A stretch of DNA of 13,026 nucleotides from positions 1 to 13,026 of the forward strand of contig DAOWDW010000035.1 of assembly GCA_030638845.1 (NCBI GenBank), given 5' to 3'. Position 1 is the first letter of the stretch, and the number at the start of each line of letters is the position of its first letter. Below the pieces are notes generated by a model. It was given only the letters and a program-made list of their open reading frames with translations. It did no database searches and was not told the DNA's origin. Shown here one piece after another: positions 1-6,674 of this stretch. This DNA is from Candidatus Peregrinibacteria bacterium (GTDB taxonomy: Bacteria; Patescibacteriota; Gracilibacteria; Peribacterales; Peribacteraceae). The translations under genes were made by a program, and so were the position numbers.

Positions 1-119
1 GGGGCAGGTTCCAACGTGTTCCTCAGCCGTTCGCCGCTCCTCTCGAAGAGTCGCTCGACTTGCATGTATTAGGCGCACCGCTAGCGTTCACTCTGAGCCA
101 GGATCAAACTCTTCAAAAA
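1..119 (-). rRNA. rrs: 16S ribosomal RNA, 5' end (partial)
   Basis: Read on the minus strand, this begins with GAAGAGTTTGATCCTGGCTC (114-95), the universal 27F site at the start of bacterial 16S rRNA. It continues with the conserved ACGCTAGCGG and CTAATACATGCAAGTCGAGCG helices and ends at the left window edge inside variable region V1/V2. Only about 119 nt of roughly 1,500 are present. The mature 5' end is placed near 119 by analogy with E. coli, which has five bases before GAAGAGT. The sequence is clearly bacterial; I cannot name the phylum from this much. Confidence 0.96.
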
Positions 120-175
120 AATGACTCCGCATAGTTCGCGAAGCGAACGACGTGGTGTCAAAAAGAGTTTTGATC
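102..175 (-). other. Long hairpin pairing the leader with the 16S 5' end
   Basis: The leader bases GATCAAAACTCTT (minus strand, 175-163) are the complement, with one bulged base, of AAGAGTTTGATC at the start of 16S (113-102). Between them, 159-154 pairs with 128-123 (one mismatch) and 148-143 pairs with 139-134. Together this makes one extended hairpin that would hide the first residues of mature 16S. In E. coli, transient leader-16S contacts are known to guide 16S folding; a role here is inferred. Confidence 0.5.
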
Positions 176-459
176 GTGACCCCGCACACATTAGTGTTGC
201 GGGGTTATATAGATCAAAGAAAAATCTAGTTTAAATTATTTTAAGTTTATGGTTTTTCTGTGCATAGCACAGAAAACACAAGCATACCCGCAACGCTGTG
301 CGGGTTTCTCTACTCTACGATAATGTGAAGGAGCATTAGCAAGTTCACCCTGAATATAATTGAATGGGTGAAGAAACTTTTGGCTGTGCTAAGGGCAGAA
401 GCCCAAAAAACACCAGTCTTCATAGAATTTATTATAGTTCTACGAGGGCTATTACAGCC
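120..459 (-). other. Structured 16S rRNA 5' leader (pre-rRNA)
   Basis: This stretch of about 340 nt lies between the rRNA promoter and the 16S 5' end and holds no gene. It is dense in inverted repeats. A 5'-terminal stem-loop pairs 382-387 with 454-459, 400-404 with 446-450 and 423-427 with 438-442. A boxB-like hairpin spans 344-372. Further hairpins are at 286-305 (7 bp), 254-276 (10 bp, 3-nt loop), 179-205 (8 bp plus) and 134-148 (6 bp). In the RNA, 175-163 can pair with the 16S 5' end. Long structured leaders with antitermination and processing sites are normal for bacterial rRNA operons. The hairpins were found by eye, not by energy calculation. Confidence 0.75.
324..372 (-). promoter_or_regulatory. 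boxB-like hairpin and boxA antitermination site of the rRNA leader
   Basis: On the minus strand a perfect 7-bp hairpin, TTCACCC (372-366) with GGGTGAA (350-344), is followed by TGCTCCTTCACA (335-324). The latter matches the E. coli rrn boxA TGCTCTTTAACA at 10 of 12 positions. The order boxB then boxA, about 120 nt into the leader, matches known rrn antitermination regions where NusB/NusE bind boxA. The boxA match is good; calling the hairpin boxB rests mainly on its position. Confidence 0.55.
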
Positions 460-464
460 GACAC

Positions 465-519
465 ATCATATGGCAGTAAAAAGCTACGTCAAGGGATTTA
501 AATAGGATTTTTGTTTTTT
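465..519 (-). promoter_or_regulatory. rRNA operon promoter with UP-like element
   Basis: On the minus strand there is a -35 TTGACG (492-487), a 16-nt spacer and a -10 TATGAT (470-465). Upstream of the -35 (493-519) is an A/T-rich tract with A5-A6 runs, like an UP element. Downstream of the -10 the discriminator is GC-rich (GTGTCGG), as in rRNA promoters under growth-rate or stringent control. The predicted start is at 458-459, so the transcript would open with GGCUGU, the 5' strand of the first leader stem. It fires away from the plus-strand glycosyltransferase gene. Confidence 0.75.
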
Positions 520-567
520 CTTATGCTTCCCAATATCTTTTTCTATGCGGTATGCTGTAAATATTAT

Positions 568-2226
568 ATGCTTTCTAGATATGTAAAAGAGAATAGGCAT
601 TGGTATATGGGTGTATGTTTATTGGCAATTCTCATTGGTATGCTTGTTAGCATGCCTCATATTCTTCATTCTCTAGATGAAAGATATGAAGGGGTGGCTA
701 TACATTTAAATTCAGATGAACATTTATATCTTGCTCGTACTCAAGAAGTTCTTACGTTGGGTGCAAATAGATTGGGTAATGCAATTGGAGGAGGAGATTT
801 GTTGCCTGCTTTGCAGACGGGATTGATAGAGCAGTTCTATGGAACATTATTTCGTTCATTTGTATCTCGTGCTTCGTCTATATTAATATTTGCAGATTTT
901 ATTATTCCTGTTTTTCTTTTCCTTGTTATTGTTGCTATTGCTAGGTTTTCAGATTTATCTAGGAAAAGATCCTTGCTTGTTGCAGTTATTTTTTCCTCGG
1001 TTGAATTATATAATTTAGGCAGACCTATACATCAGAAATCTAGCTTTTTATTGGTGTTACTTTCAATGTTGCTCCTAATTTTAGGATCTGAAAAATCATA
1101 TTTTTGGAGTATTTTAGCTGGAATTTTGCTCGGCATACTTTTTAGTATTTATTTTTGGAGCTGGACTGCAGCTTGGTGTTTTTATGCACTGCTATTGCTT
1201 TGGTTTTTAATCTTAAAAGATTGGAAAAAGTGTAAAAGATTATTGGTTGCAGGCTTAACTGGTGTCTTTGTTGCGTCTTTTGAGCTTATTAGAATGGTCA
1301 ATGTTTCTTCTCTCCCAGAATATAAGGATGTCTACTTTAGAAGTGGAATTGCAAACTCTAGAATTCCAGAATCTTGGATTTGGAGCGTTATTTTTTTAAT
1401 TTTAGCTTTAGGATCTCTTTGGCATTTGTGGAAAAAGCCAAAACAAAAACCATATATTCCAATTATAATTATTAGTGCGTTTATATTACTTAATCAGCAC
1501 GCTATACATGGTGTAAGATTTTTGTTTGCATCACATTATTTATTTTCGTTGGTTTTCTCCTCAGTTCTTGCACTTGTTTTCTTCTGGAAAAAGAAATCAC
1601 TTTTATCAATTTTTGCATTTTTGTCTGCATTAATTTTTATTATGGGTATTGCCTATGATAATAGATCACTCATTTCTCAATGGCGTGTCGACTCTGGAGA
1701 TTTTTTTGAACAGCATCTTGCAAGCACTATTCCCCATTTGCATTTATTAGAAAGGGGAATGGTTTTGTCTGATCCAGACACATCTGCATTTATAGCATCT
1801 AATACTAAGCATGATGTTTCATCCGCTGTATATAAACAACACGGAGGACGTACTCATGAAGAAATTACAGAGCGTTTTTGTTTAACACAATTTCCAATTA
1901 ATCCTAATAATAGAACTTATAAAGATAGAAAATTAATTGTTTATGGAGCTGCTTACGATGCTTTAGATGAAGGAATAGAGAGGAATTCTGCACGGGAACA
2001 AGAACTAAAACTAGTTGATGAGACTTGCGCAAATATAGATGAATCACCTAATCAATTTTTCAATAATTATAAAATAAACTATGTTCTTCATAACAAAAAA
2101 AGGAATCCAGAATGGAATATAAATAGAATATCAATTCCTTTGCTTATAATAGAAGAAACGGATGATTGGGTGCTGTATAAAGTGCCCTTCGATTCCACTC
2201 AGGCTAAACAGAATGAAGGATTATAA
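568..2226 (+). CDS. GT-C fold polytopic membrane glycosyltransferase
   Basis: Predicted integral membrane protein of 552 aa from ATG 568. The N-terminal membrane segment is followed by a loop with NSDEHLYLAR (residues 48-57), whose acidic pair resembles the catalytic Asp/Glu in the first outer loop of GT-C enzymes that use polyprenyl-phosphate sugars. Roughly ten hydrophobic segments follow to about residue 370, then a hydrophilic C-terminal domain of about 180 residues, probably extracytoplasmic. The frame is open from TTG 511 and has an earlier ATG at 523. Position 511 lies inside the A/T tract of the rRNA promoter, and ATG 568 gives the usual short tail before the first membrane segment, so 568 is preferred without a clear ribosome site. 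Substrate and acceptor are unknown. It is convergent with the GT2 gene downstream. Confidence 0.75.
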   Translation: MLSRYVKENRHWYMGVCLLAILIGMLVSMPHILHSLDERYEGVAIHLNSDEHLYLARTQEVLTLGANRLGNAIGGGDLLPALQTGLIEQFYGTLFRSFVSRASSILIFADFIIPVFLFLVIVAIARFSDLSRKRSLLVAVIFSSVELYNLGRPIHQKSSFLLVLLSMLLLILGSEKSYFWSILAGILLGILFSIYFWSWTAAWCFYALLLLWFLILKDWKKCKRLLVAGLTGVFVASFELIRMVNVSSLPEYKDVYFRSGIANSRIPESWIWSVIFLILALGSLWHLWKKPKQKPYIPIIIISAFILLNQHAIHGVRFLFASHYLFSLVFSSVLALVFFWKKKSLLSIFAFLSALIFIMGIAYDNRSLISQWRVDSGDFFEQHLASTIPHLHLLERGMVLSDPDTSAFIASNTKHDVSSAVYKQHGGRTHEEITERFCLTQFPINPNNRTYKDRKLIVYGAAYDALDEGIERNSAREQELKLVDETCANIDESPNQFFNNYKINYVLHNKKRNPEWNINRISIPLLIIEETDDWVLYKVPFDSTQAKQNEGL

Positions 2227-2438
2227 TAAGAAGCTGAAGAGTCTAAGGAAGCTGAAGAAGCTATAAAAAAATATAAACAAGCTAAACAATCTTTTAGTTT
2301 CTTTCTCTTTTCCCCAAATGGGAAGGGTTTATGATTTTATTAATTTGTAATTTACTATTCACAATGAATTAAAACTCAAGATAAATGTATTACATTGTAA
2401 CACAAAAATATTTCTCTGTGTTACATTGTAACACAAGA
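2227..2438. other. Intergenic region between convergent genes, with a coding-like tail
   Basis: Directly after the TAA TAA stops of the GT-C gene the same frame stays open for 34 codons to TGA at 2332. It reads as a charged EAEESKEAEEAIKKYKQAKQ-type stretch built on two imperfect 18-nt repeats (2230-2247 and 2248-2265). This may be the lost tail of the upstream protein or of another gene; no start codon precedes it. A weak hairpin (TTCCC 2310-2314 with GGGAA 2320-2324) followed by a T-rich run could terminate the plus-strand gene. The right part holds the tandem palindromes listed separately. Confidence 0.4.
2387..2435. repeat. Two tandem copies of a 17-bp palindrome, likely terminator of the minus operon
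   Basis: GTGTTACATTGTAACAC (2418-2434) is a perfect 7-bp inverted repeat around ATT, and flanking T/A bases extend it to 8 bp. A second copy, GTATTACATTGTAACAC (2387-2403), differs at one base. The copies are exactly 31 bp apart. On the minus strand the first palindrome begins 3 nt after the GT2 stop and is followed by GAGAAATATTTTTG, so a rho-independent terminator is the simplest reading. Two equal palindromes three helical turns apart could also be a paired protein-binding site. Confidence 0.55.
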
Positions 2439-3323
2439 TTAAAATTTCCTTTGGCCATTTCTTGCTATGTTATCTGCTAGCAATCCAAAGATTCCTATTT
2501 GAAGTCCTGTTACAAACAGTAGCATTCCAGAATCGGAAATGTTTTGCTGAGTAGTAATTGTACATATCATTAAAGCTACTCCTCCAATGGAAAGTATAAG
2601 ACTTGGAATAGTAAAAAACTTAAGTGGTCTAAAATATGTAGTTATTCGAATAATTAATCCTATAAAGCTAAAGAAATTCTTTAACCCATTCGTTCCGGAT
2701 GAAAGAGTGCTTTTGCCTATGCGTTTACTATATTCGATTGGATAAAATTCTACTTGGTAAGAGTTTGTTAATGCTGCGAGGGTTATTGTTATAGTGAATG
2801 AAAACCTTTGTGGATAAAGGTGCCAGAATTTTTCTGCAAGTTCTCTTGTAAATATTCGTAGACCAGAATTTATATCTGGAATTTTTTCTCCTACAAGGAA
2901 ATTTGCGAGTATGGCAATTATTACTTTTGCAGGCTTTCTTACGAATGGAATATGTACTTTCTTTTTTGTTCTAGCTCCAACAATCATATCTACTTTGGAT
3001 TCATTCATCTGCTTAAGCATTGCTGGCAGTTCTTCAACTGGGTATGTGCCATCCGCATCTGTAATTGCAAGCAATTGCCCACTTGCCTTTTTTATCCCTC
3101 TCTTAATACTAGAGCTATAACCAATATTTTGAATGTTATGTAGAACAAGTATGTTTTTAGAAGCTATATTATCTAAAATATTTTTTGTTCCATCTGTACT
3201 TCCGTCATTAATTAAAATAATTTCCCAATCGTTAATTTCTTTAGATAAAGTTAAAGTCAAACGATCTACGGTTTGTTTTACCGCGTTCTCTTCGTTATAT
3301 ACGGGGACAATTATTGAAAGCAT
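2439..3323 (-). CDS. GT2 family glycosyltransferase, polyprenyl-phosphate sugar transferase type
   Basis: Predicted protein of 294 aa that probably transfers a sugar from a nucleotide sugar to polyprenyl phosphate on the cytoplasmic membrane face. The family signatures are IIVPVYNEE at the N-terminus, NDGSTDGT (39-46), the metal-binding DAD at 89-91 in TDADGTYP, NSGLRIF near 152, and a YSKRIGKSTL stretch as in dolichol-phosphate mannose synthase-like enzymes. Two hydrophobic segments at about 232-254 and 263-285 anchor the C-terminus. Length is normal for the DPM1/GtrB-like group. It is the last gene of a three-gene minus operon, 27 nt after the FrhB-like gene, with no clear Shine-Dalgarno. 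Its product could supply lipid-linked sugar to the GT-C enzymes in the window. The sugar is unknown. Confidence 0.9.
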   Translation of the reverse strand: MLSIIVPVYNEENAVKQTVDRLTLTLSKEINDWEIILINDGSTDGTKNILDNIASKNILVLHNIQNIGYSSSIKRGIKKASGQLLAITDADGTYPVEELPAMLKQMNESKVDMIVGARTKKKVHIPFVRKPAKVIIAILANFLVGEKIPDINSGLRIFTRELAEKFWHLYPQRFSFTITITLAALTNSYQVEFYPIEYSKRIGKSTLSSGTNGLKNFFSFIGLIIRITTYFRPLKFFTIPSLILSIGGVALMICTITTQQNISDSGMLLFVTGLQIGIFGLLADNIARNGQRKF

Positions 3324-3350
3324 ATGTATTGAGTATATGACTTCTTTCTT

Positions 3351-4706
3351 TTATAGAACAGTAAACTCTTGGTTTCTTAAACCTTTTCGCTTTGTTGGTT
3401 TGGAGATGTATTTCCAGCCCTTTCTTAATGTATTGAATGCTGGGCCAATAATAGAAATAGGTAAATGTTCTATTATCCATCTTGAAAACCTTTGTTTCCC
3501 TATAAAAAAGAAAGCCCAAAGACACCATTCTATTGTAATTCTTCCTTTGGTTATTCCTACTGGTCTGTAACCATATTCTGGACTTACTTTTTTCCATGAA
3601 TTGCGGATAAAAGATCCGCGTTTTTTAAAATCTAACATATGGCCATGCATATTTAGTGCTTCTTCAATAGATATTTGCTTAAGGGTAAGAAGGTCTTGTT
3701 TTTGCATGTTGAGTAGTAAGTTTTTGGTTTCTGGTTTTCTTGCAAGAATAACACTGTATCCACCTCTTTGTTTTTCTAAGGCTGGAGACCATGCATCTCC
3801 AACAGATAAATCGGTTAGTTCATTTGTAAAATCCGGAACCTGTAAGCTAGATGAGGTAATAAAGAATGGAATTAAATAGTTGTAATGAAATTTTTCTGCC
3901 TTAAGAGTTTTACCATCTTTTAATTGTATTTCTAAATGTCCTGGCCACTCTCCAGCTCTATATTTTAATGAGGAAATATCTTCTTCATTTTTTATATTAT
4001 GAGAACGCAAAAAACTTTTTATAGCTTCGAAAGACATTTGCGTTCCGGTATATGGTCCAAAAACATATTTAATATTTTTTACTGTCGGATGTTCCATTTT
4101 TTGTAATTTGCGTATTGCAGCGACTTGGTCTGGGAGCCCAATGTATGCAAGATGACCCTCTTCGTTTTTTAAAGATTTTAAAATAGTGTTTGTTGGTGTT
4201 GCGCTGTATACACTTCCAGCTGATGCAATTATCTGTTCTTTTGTTTTTGCAATATGGGGGACTGCTTTCCATGGTTTATGCTCGTCCATTTTAAGGCAAA
4301 TAACTCCAGATATTTTATTGGTGTTTAATAGATGAATTAGTACAGCAGATAGTATTCCTCCAGATGCTCCAGTTCTTCGTATTTGTTCATTGGATGCATG
4401 TCCTATGAAAGCTGATTTGGTTACACCACAAAGCCAGTTTCTAGGCATTTCCCCAAATACAAACTTATTCAATTCTGGATAGTTACAATATTTTGATGCA
4501 CAAGCTTCGTATGCTTCTTTTGGTAGAGTACCTTCTTTATTTGTTCGCACAGGAATTAGTTTTCCATTAATAGATTTGTACTCAAGTAGTCCTTCTGAAA
4601 GTCCAACTACTGTTCCACATTCGGTATCTAGTCCAGTATGCAATATATCTTTTTGATATTTCTCCCACCAAAGGTCACTTGTGCTACTTAGTTTCTTGTT
4701 GATCAT
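3351..4706 (-). CDS. FrhB/FdhB-like (coenzyme F420 hydrogenase beta subunit family) protein lacking cofactor cysteines
   Basis: Predicted protein of 451 aa. The family core is clear: IRRTGASGGILSA (109-121), WKAVPHIAKTKEQIIASAGSVY (about 146-167), GLPDQVAAIRKL (190-201), YRAGEWPGHLEI (249-260) and LTDLSVGDAW (297-306). Members normally bind Fe-S clusters and flavin through cysteines. Here GLPC is GLPD, the GLFC position is GPYTG, the CxxC before PD is SSLQ, GSxYC is GSVYS, and of the N-terminal CxxCxxCxxxCP only one Cys remains (ECGTVVGLSE). FrhB-like proteins also occur in polysaccharide clusters, often near pyruvyl transferases, with unclear roles. ATG 4706 overlaps the methyltransferase TGA as ATGA, implying translational coupling. 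The frame is open to 4802, but that extension overlaps the neighbour by 100 nt. A redox role is doubtful. Confidence 0.82.
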   Translation of the reverse strand: MINKKLSSTSDLWWEKYQKDILHTGLDTECGTVVGLSEGLLEYKSINGKLIPVRTNKEGTLPKEAYEACASKYCNYPELNKFVFGEMPRNWLCGVTKSAFIGHASNEQIRRTGASGGILSAVLIHLLNTNKISGVICLKMDEHKPWKAVPHIAKTKEQIIASAGSVYSATPTNTILKSLKNEEGHLAYIGLPDQVAAIRKLQKMEHPTVKNIKYVFGPYTGTQMSFEAIKSFLRSHNIKNEEDISSLKYRAGEWPGHLEIQLKDGKTLKAEKFHYNYLIPFFITSSSLQVPDFTNELTDLSVGDAWSPALEKQRGGYSVILARKPETKNLLLNMQKQDLLTLKQISIEEALNMHGHMLDFKKRGSFIRNSWKKVSPEYGYRPVGITKGRITIEWCLWAFFFIGKQRFSRWIIEHLPISIIGPAFNTLRKGWKYISKPTKRKGLRNQEFTVL

Positions 4707-5422
4707 ATTTTTTGGCAGATAAATGTTCTTCTTAGCGCGAGTATTTGCATTAATCTTTCTGGGAATAGTTTTTCTAGCCATCCTCCAAATTTTATAAGCC
4801 AATTTGGGCCTACGGGTACAAGTACTGTAGATTTTTCGTTTAAGATATTTAAATTAGCACTTTTAAATCCATCTAATATTATTTTTCTTCGTACCATTCT
4901 GTGTGGGCCTTCTCCATGGTCTAAGTGGAAAGTTGCAGATATCCAATGAGCGGGTTCCCAAAGTACATTTGGGGTAGTAAGAACTAATGTTCCTTGAGAT
5001 TTTAGCATTCTAGAGAGTTCTAAGATTAATTCTTTTGGATTTGGCATGTGCTCTAATGTCTCGAAGCAGAGAATGATGTCAAAGAAATTATCTTCGAATG
5101 GCATAGGGAGTTTCATTAACTGATTAATTTCTGATTTAACATTATTTTTTTCATGCCTTGTCTTTGCTTGTGTTACAAACGATTGGCAACTTGCTAAGCA
5201 ATTCCAATTTATTTCTGTAGATGGATATTTTTTTGCAAAGAATGCAGTTCCATTTCCAGATCTTGTGTCGTATTCAAGTACATTTGCTTTATCTGGAATA
5301 GAAAATAATGGTGCACTGTCTTTAAATCTTCTCATGTAAGAATCAATAGTAGAATTTGCTCCATCGTAATCTTTTACGCTGTCCCAGTGTGCCGCTACAT
5401 CACTTAATGTCCATGTCTTCAT
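4703..5422 (-). CDS. Class I SAM-dependent methyltransferase-like protein with altered SAM motif
   Basis: Predicted protein of 239 aa with the Methyltransf_11-type layout. FFDIILCFETLEHMPNP (113-129), LELSRMLKSQGTLVLTTPN and a C-terminal region with GFKSANLNIL are typical. Motif I should read like VLEVGCGSGNGT but is VLEYDTRSGNGT (48-59), so the Gly-Cys-Gly core is replaced by Asp-Thr-Arg. The acidic residue after strand 2 that holds the SAM ribose appears to be Cys75 (INWNCLAS). The frame is intact, so it may be a diverged enzyme or a non-catalytic relative. It starts at ATG 5422, within the last 23 nt of the flippase remnant, and ends in the ATGA overlap with the FrhB-like gene. A TAAAAT at 5436-5431 is a possible -10 site but has no good -35. 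Confidence 0.8.
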   Translation of the reverse strand: MKTWTLSDVAAHWDSVKDYDGANSTIDSYMRRFKDSAPLFSIPDKANVLEYDTRSGNGTAFFAKKYPSTEINWNCLASCQSFVTQAKTRHEKNNVKSEINQLMKLPMPFEDNFFDIILCFETLEHMPNPKELILELSRMLKSQGTLVLTTPNVLWEPAHWISATFHLDHGEGPHRMVRRKIILDGFKSANLNILNEKSTVLVPVGPNWLIKFGGWLEKLFPERLMQILALRRTFICQKI

Positions 5423-5606
5423 TATTTTGTATTTTAGAGATACTACTGGCTAATAGCCAGAATATTATTCCTAGGATTCCATAAATTATTATTGTACAAA
5501 ACATAATAATTGAAATAGCTGTAGCCGTTTTTGCATTAATTCCATATGGTGCCAGTAGCCCAATAAGTGTTACATCTCGTGTTCCAAGCCCAGATGGTGT
5601 TATTGG
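5400..5606 (-). pseudogene. C-terminal remnant of a second UPF0104/AglD-like membrane protein
   Basis: A minus-strand frame of 68 codons ending at TGA (5402-5400) reads PITPSGLGTRDVTLIG, then two hydrophobic segments and a short polar tail. It aligns with the C-terminal end of the intact flippase-like gene at 5790-6674, which has PIAPSGLGTRDTALII at the same point. The two differ at most positions, so this is a paralogue and not a recent duplicate. The frame begins abruptly: the codon before the Pro is TGA (5609-5607), and the expected 200 or more N-terminal residues are missing. Its 3' end overlaps the start of the methyltransferase gene by 23 nt, which suggests it was once the gene upstream of that operon. 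Confidence 0.8.
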
Positions 5607-5820
5607 TCATTTAGAAGATGAAGATCATCAGGAAACGATGACAGTTAAAACACTAAAGAAATATCTTAAGGAAAGTGGATTTGAAATTGTTGAAGCTGAA
5701 AAATTTATGTGTTGGCCGTGGGGATTTCTTGGAGAAATATTAATAGAGAGAATAATGAAAAGATGTGGATTGTCTTTTTTGCCTCTCAATCAATTGGTTG
5801 TAGGAAGGAGGTCTTCGTGA
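5605..5820 (+). pseudogene. 3' fragment of a methyltransferase gene in opposite orientation
   Basis: A plus-strand frame enters at the break with the flippase remnant and runs to TGA 5820. It reads GHLEDEDHQETMTVKTLKKY and then a KESGFEIVEAEKF segment. This resembles the C-terminal part of a class I SAM methyltransferase (GH, then an acidic stretch, then a 'xxLLEEAGFEVVxxE' helix-strand). The SAM-binding N-terminal two thirds are absent. An internal ATG at 5638 gives a 60-aa frame, but nothing suggests it is used. The last 31 nt overlap the 3' end of the intact flippase gene on the other strand. It is probably a scrap left by recombination, or an assembly join. Confidence 0.65.
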
Positions 5821-6674
5821 TTCTTTTTTATTGCCCAATAATATAGTCCTAAGCTCCCACTGAGTATGAGTAAGCTGAACATAAGTATTCCAAGTGACAC
5901 AGCTTCGTGAGTGGCTACACCGTAAGAAGAAAGTAGTATTATAAGTGCAGTATCTCTTGTCCCTAATCCTGAAGGGGCTATAGGAACCAAAGAAAGAATT
6001 CCAGTAATAGTAAATACCGAAATCATAATATGTGCTTGTACATCTATTCCAATAATGCGTGCTAAAAATATTGCCCATACAAAGTACAGTGCCCAACTAA
6101 TTATTGTAGCAATAAGAGTTAGAGCTAATGTATGTATTGAAGGAATAAAATTTGCAAAACCAAAAAAATTCAGCATTTTTCGTAGTGTAATATTAGTTTT
6201 AAATATCCACCATAGAAATGGAGTGCCGAGTAATACTAGTATAAGTAGAAGTAATGCGGTTACCCAATCAAAGAGTATTCCTACTCCTATTATAGCCATA
6301 AATCCGATTACTATAACATCCATCAATCTATCAAGTAGTACTATTCCAATAGCTTGAGACTTTGGTAGTCCTGCAGATATTAAGTAAACAGATTTTCCGA
6401 ATTCCCCCAATTTTGCTGGTGTGATTATTGAGAGAAATAGACCAATATTGTAAAGCTCCCAAGATTTCTTAAGGGAGCATTGAATGCCAGTATTTCTGAT
6501 TAATAAATGCCAACGTACTGTTTTTGCGGCGTATATACTAAATTGAAAAATAAAAGCTCCTATACAGAGTGCTACATTTATTTTGTGAAAATTTTGTATT
6601 AATTGTGTTTTATTTATAGTAGAGAGAATCCATATAAAGAGTAGTACGCCAATTATTTTTGCGAAATTTTTTAT
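5790..6674 (-). CDS. UPF0104/AglD-like integral membrane protein (LPG synthase TM-region, flippase-like)
   Basis: Predicted protein of 294 aa with about seven to eight membrane segments. Typical marks are TVRWHLLIRNTG near residue 50, ITPAKLGEFGKSVYLISAG near 85, ALGIVLLDR-type IVLLDRLMDV, and PIAPSGLGTRDTALI near the C-terminus. The family is linked to lipid or lipid-linked sugar handling in surface polymer loci. The first usual start codon in the frame is TTG 6410, which would cut off three segments, but clearly homologous sequence continues upstream to the end of the GT4 gene. The frame there has no ATG, GTG or TTG. An ATA at 6674-6672 overlaps the GT4 stop as ATAA, mirroring the ATGA overlaps elsewhere in the window, and is the proposed start. 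A sequencing error or frameshifted start is the alternative. Confidence 0.75.
   Translation of the reverse strand: MKNFAKIIGVLLFIWILSTINKTQLIQNFHKINVALCIGAFIFQFSIYAAKTVRWHLLIRNTGIQCSLKKSWELYNIGLFLSIITPAKLGEFGKSVYLISAGLPKSQAIGIVLLDRLMDVIVIGFMAIIGVGILFDWVTALLLLILVLLGTPFLWWIFKTNITLRKMLNFFGFANFIPSIHTLALTLIATIISWALYFVWAIFLARIIGIDVQAHIMISVFTITGILSLVPIAPSGLGTRDTALIILLSSYGVATHEAVSLGILMFSLLILSGSLGLYYWAIKKNHEDLLPTTN

Noticed and set aside
179..305. Leader hairpins as intrinsic terminators or a CRISPR-like repeat set
   Set aside because: They lack downstream T-runs in the transcribed direction, differ from one another in sequence and spacing, and sit in an rRNA leader where structured processing elements are expected.
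511..567. TTG 511 or ATG 523 as start of the first GT-C gene
   Set aside because: 511 falls in the A/T tract of the divergent rRNA promoter, and the added residues look like translated noncoding DNA; 568 fits the family N-terminus. 523 cannot be fully excluded.
2911..3570. Plus-strand frames antisense to the GT2 and FrhB-like genes
   Set aside because: They mirror well-supported minus-strand genes and show no recognisable family motifs.
4707..4802. N-terminal extension of the FrhB-like protein to 4802
   Set aside because: It would overlap the methyltransferase by 100 nt and adds basic, non-family sequence; ATG 4706 makes a standard ATGA overlap.
5400..5820. Insertion sequence at the scar
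   Set aside because: No transposase frame, terminal inverted repeats or target duplication is visible; only gene fragments are present.
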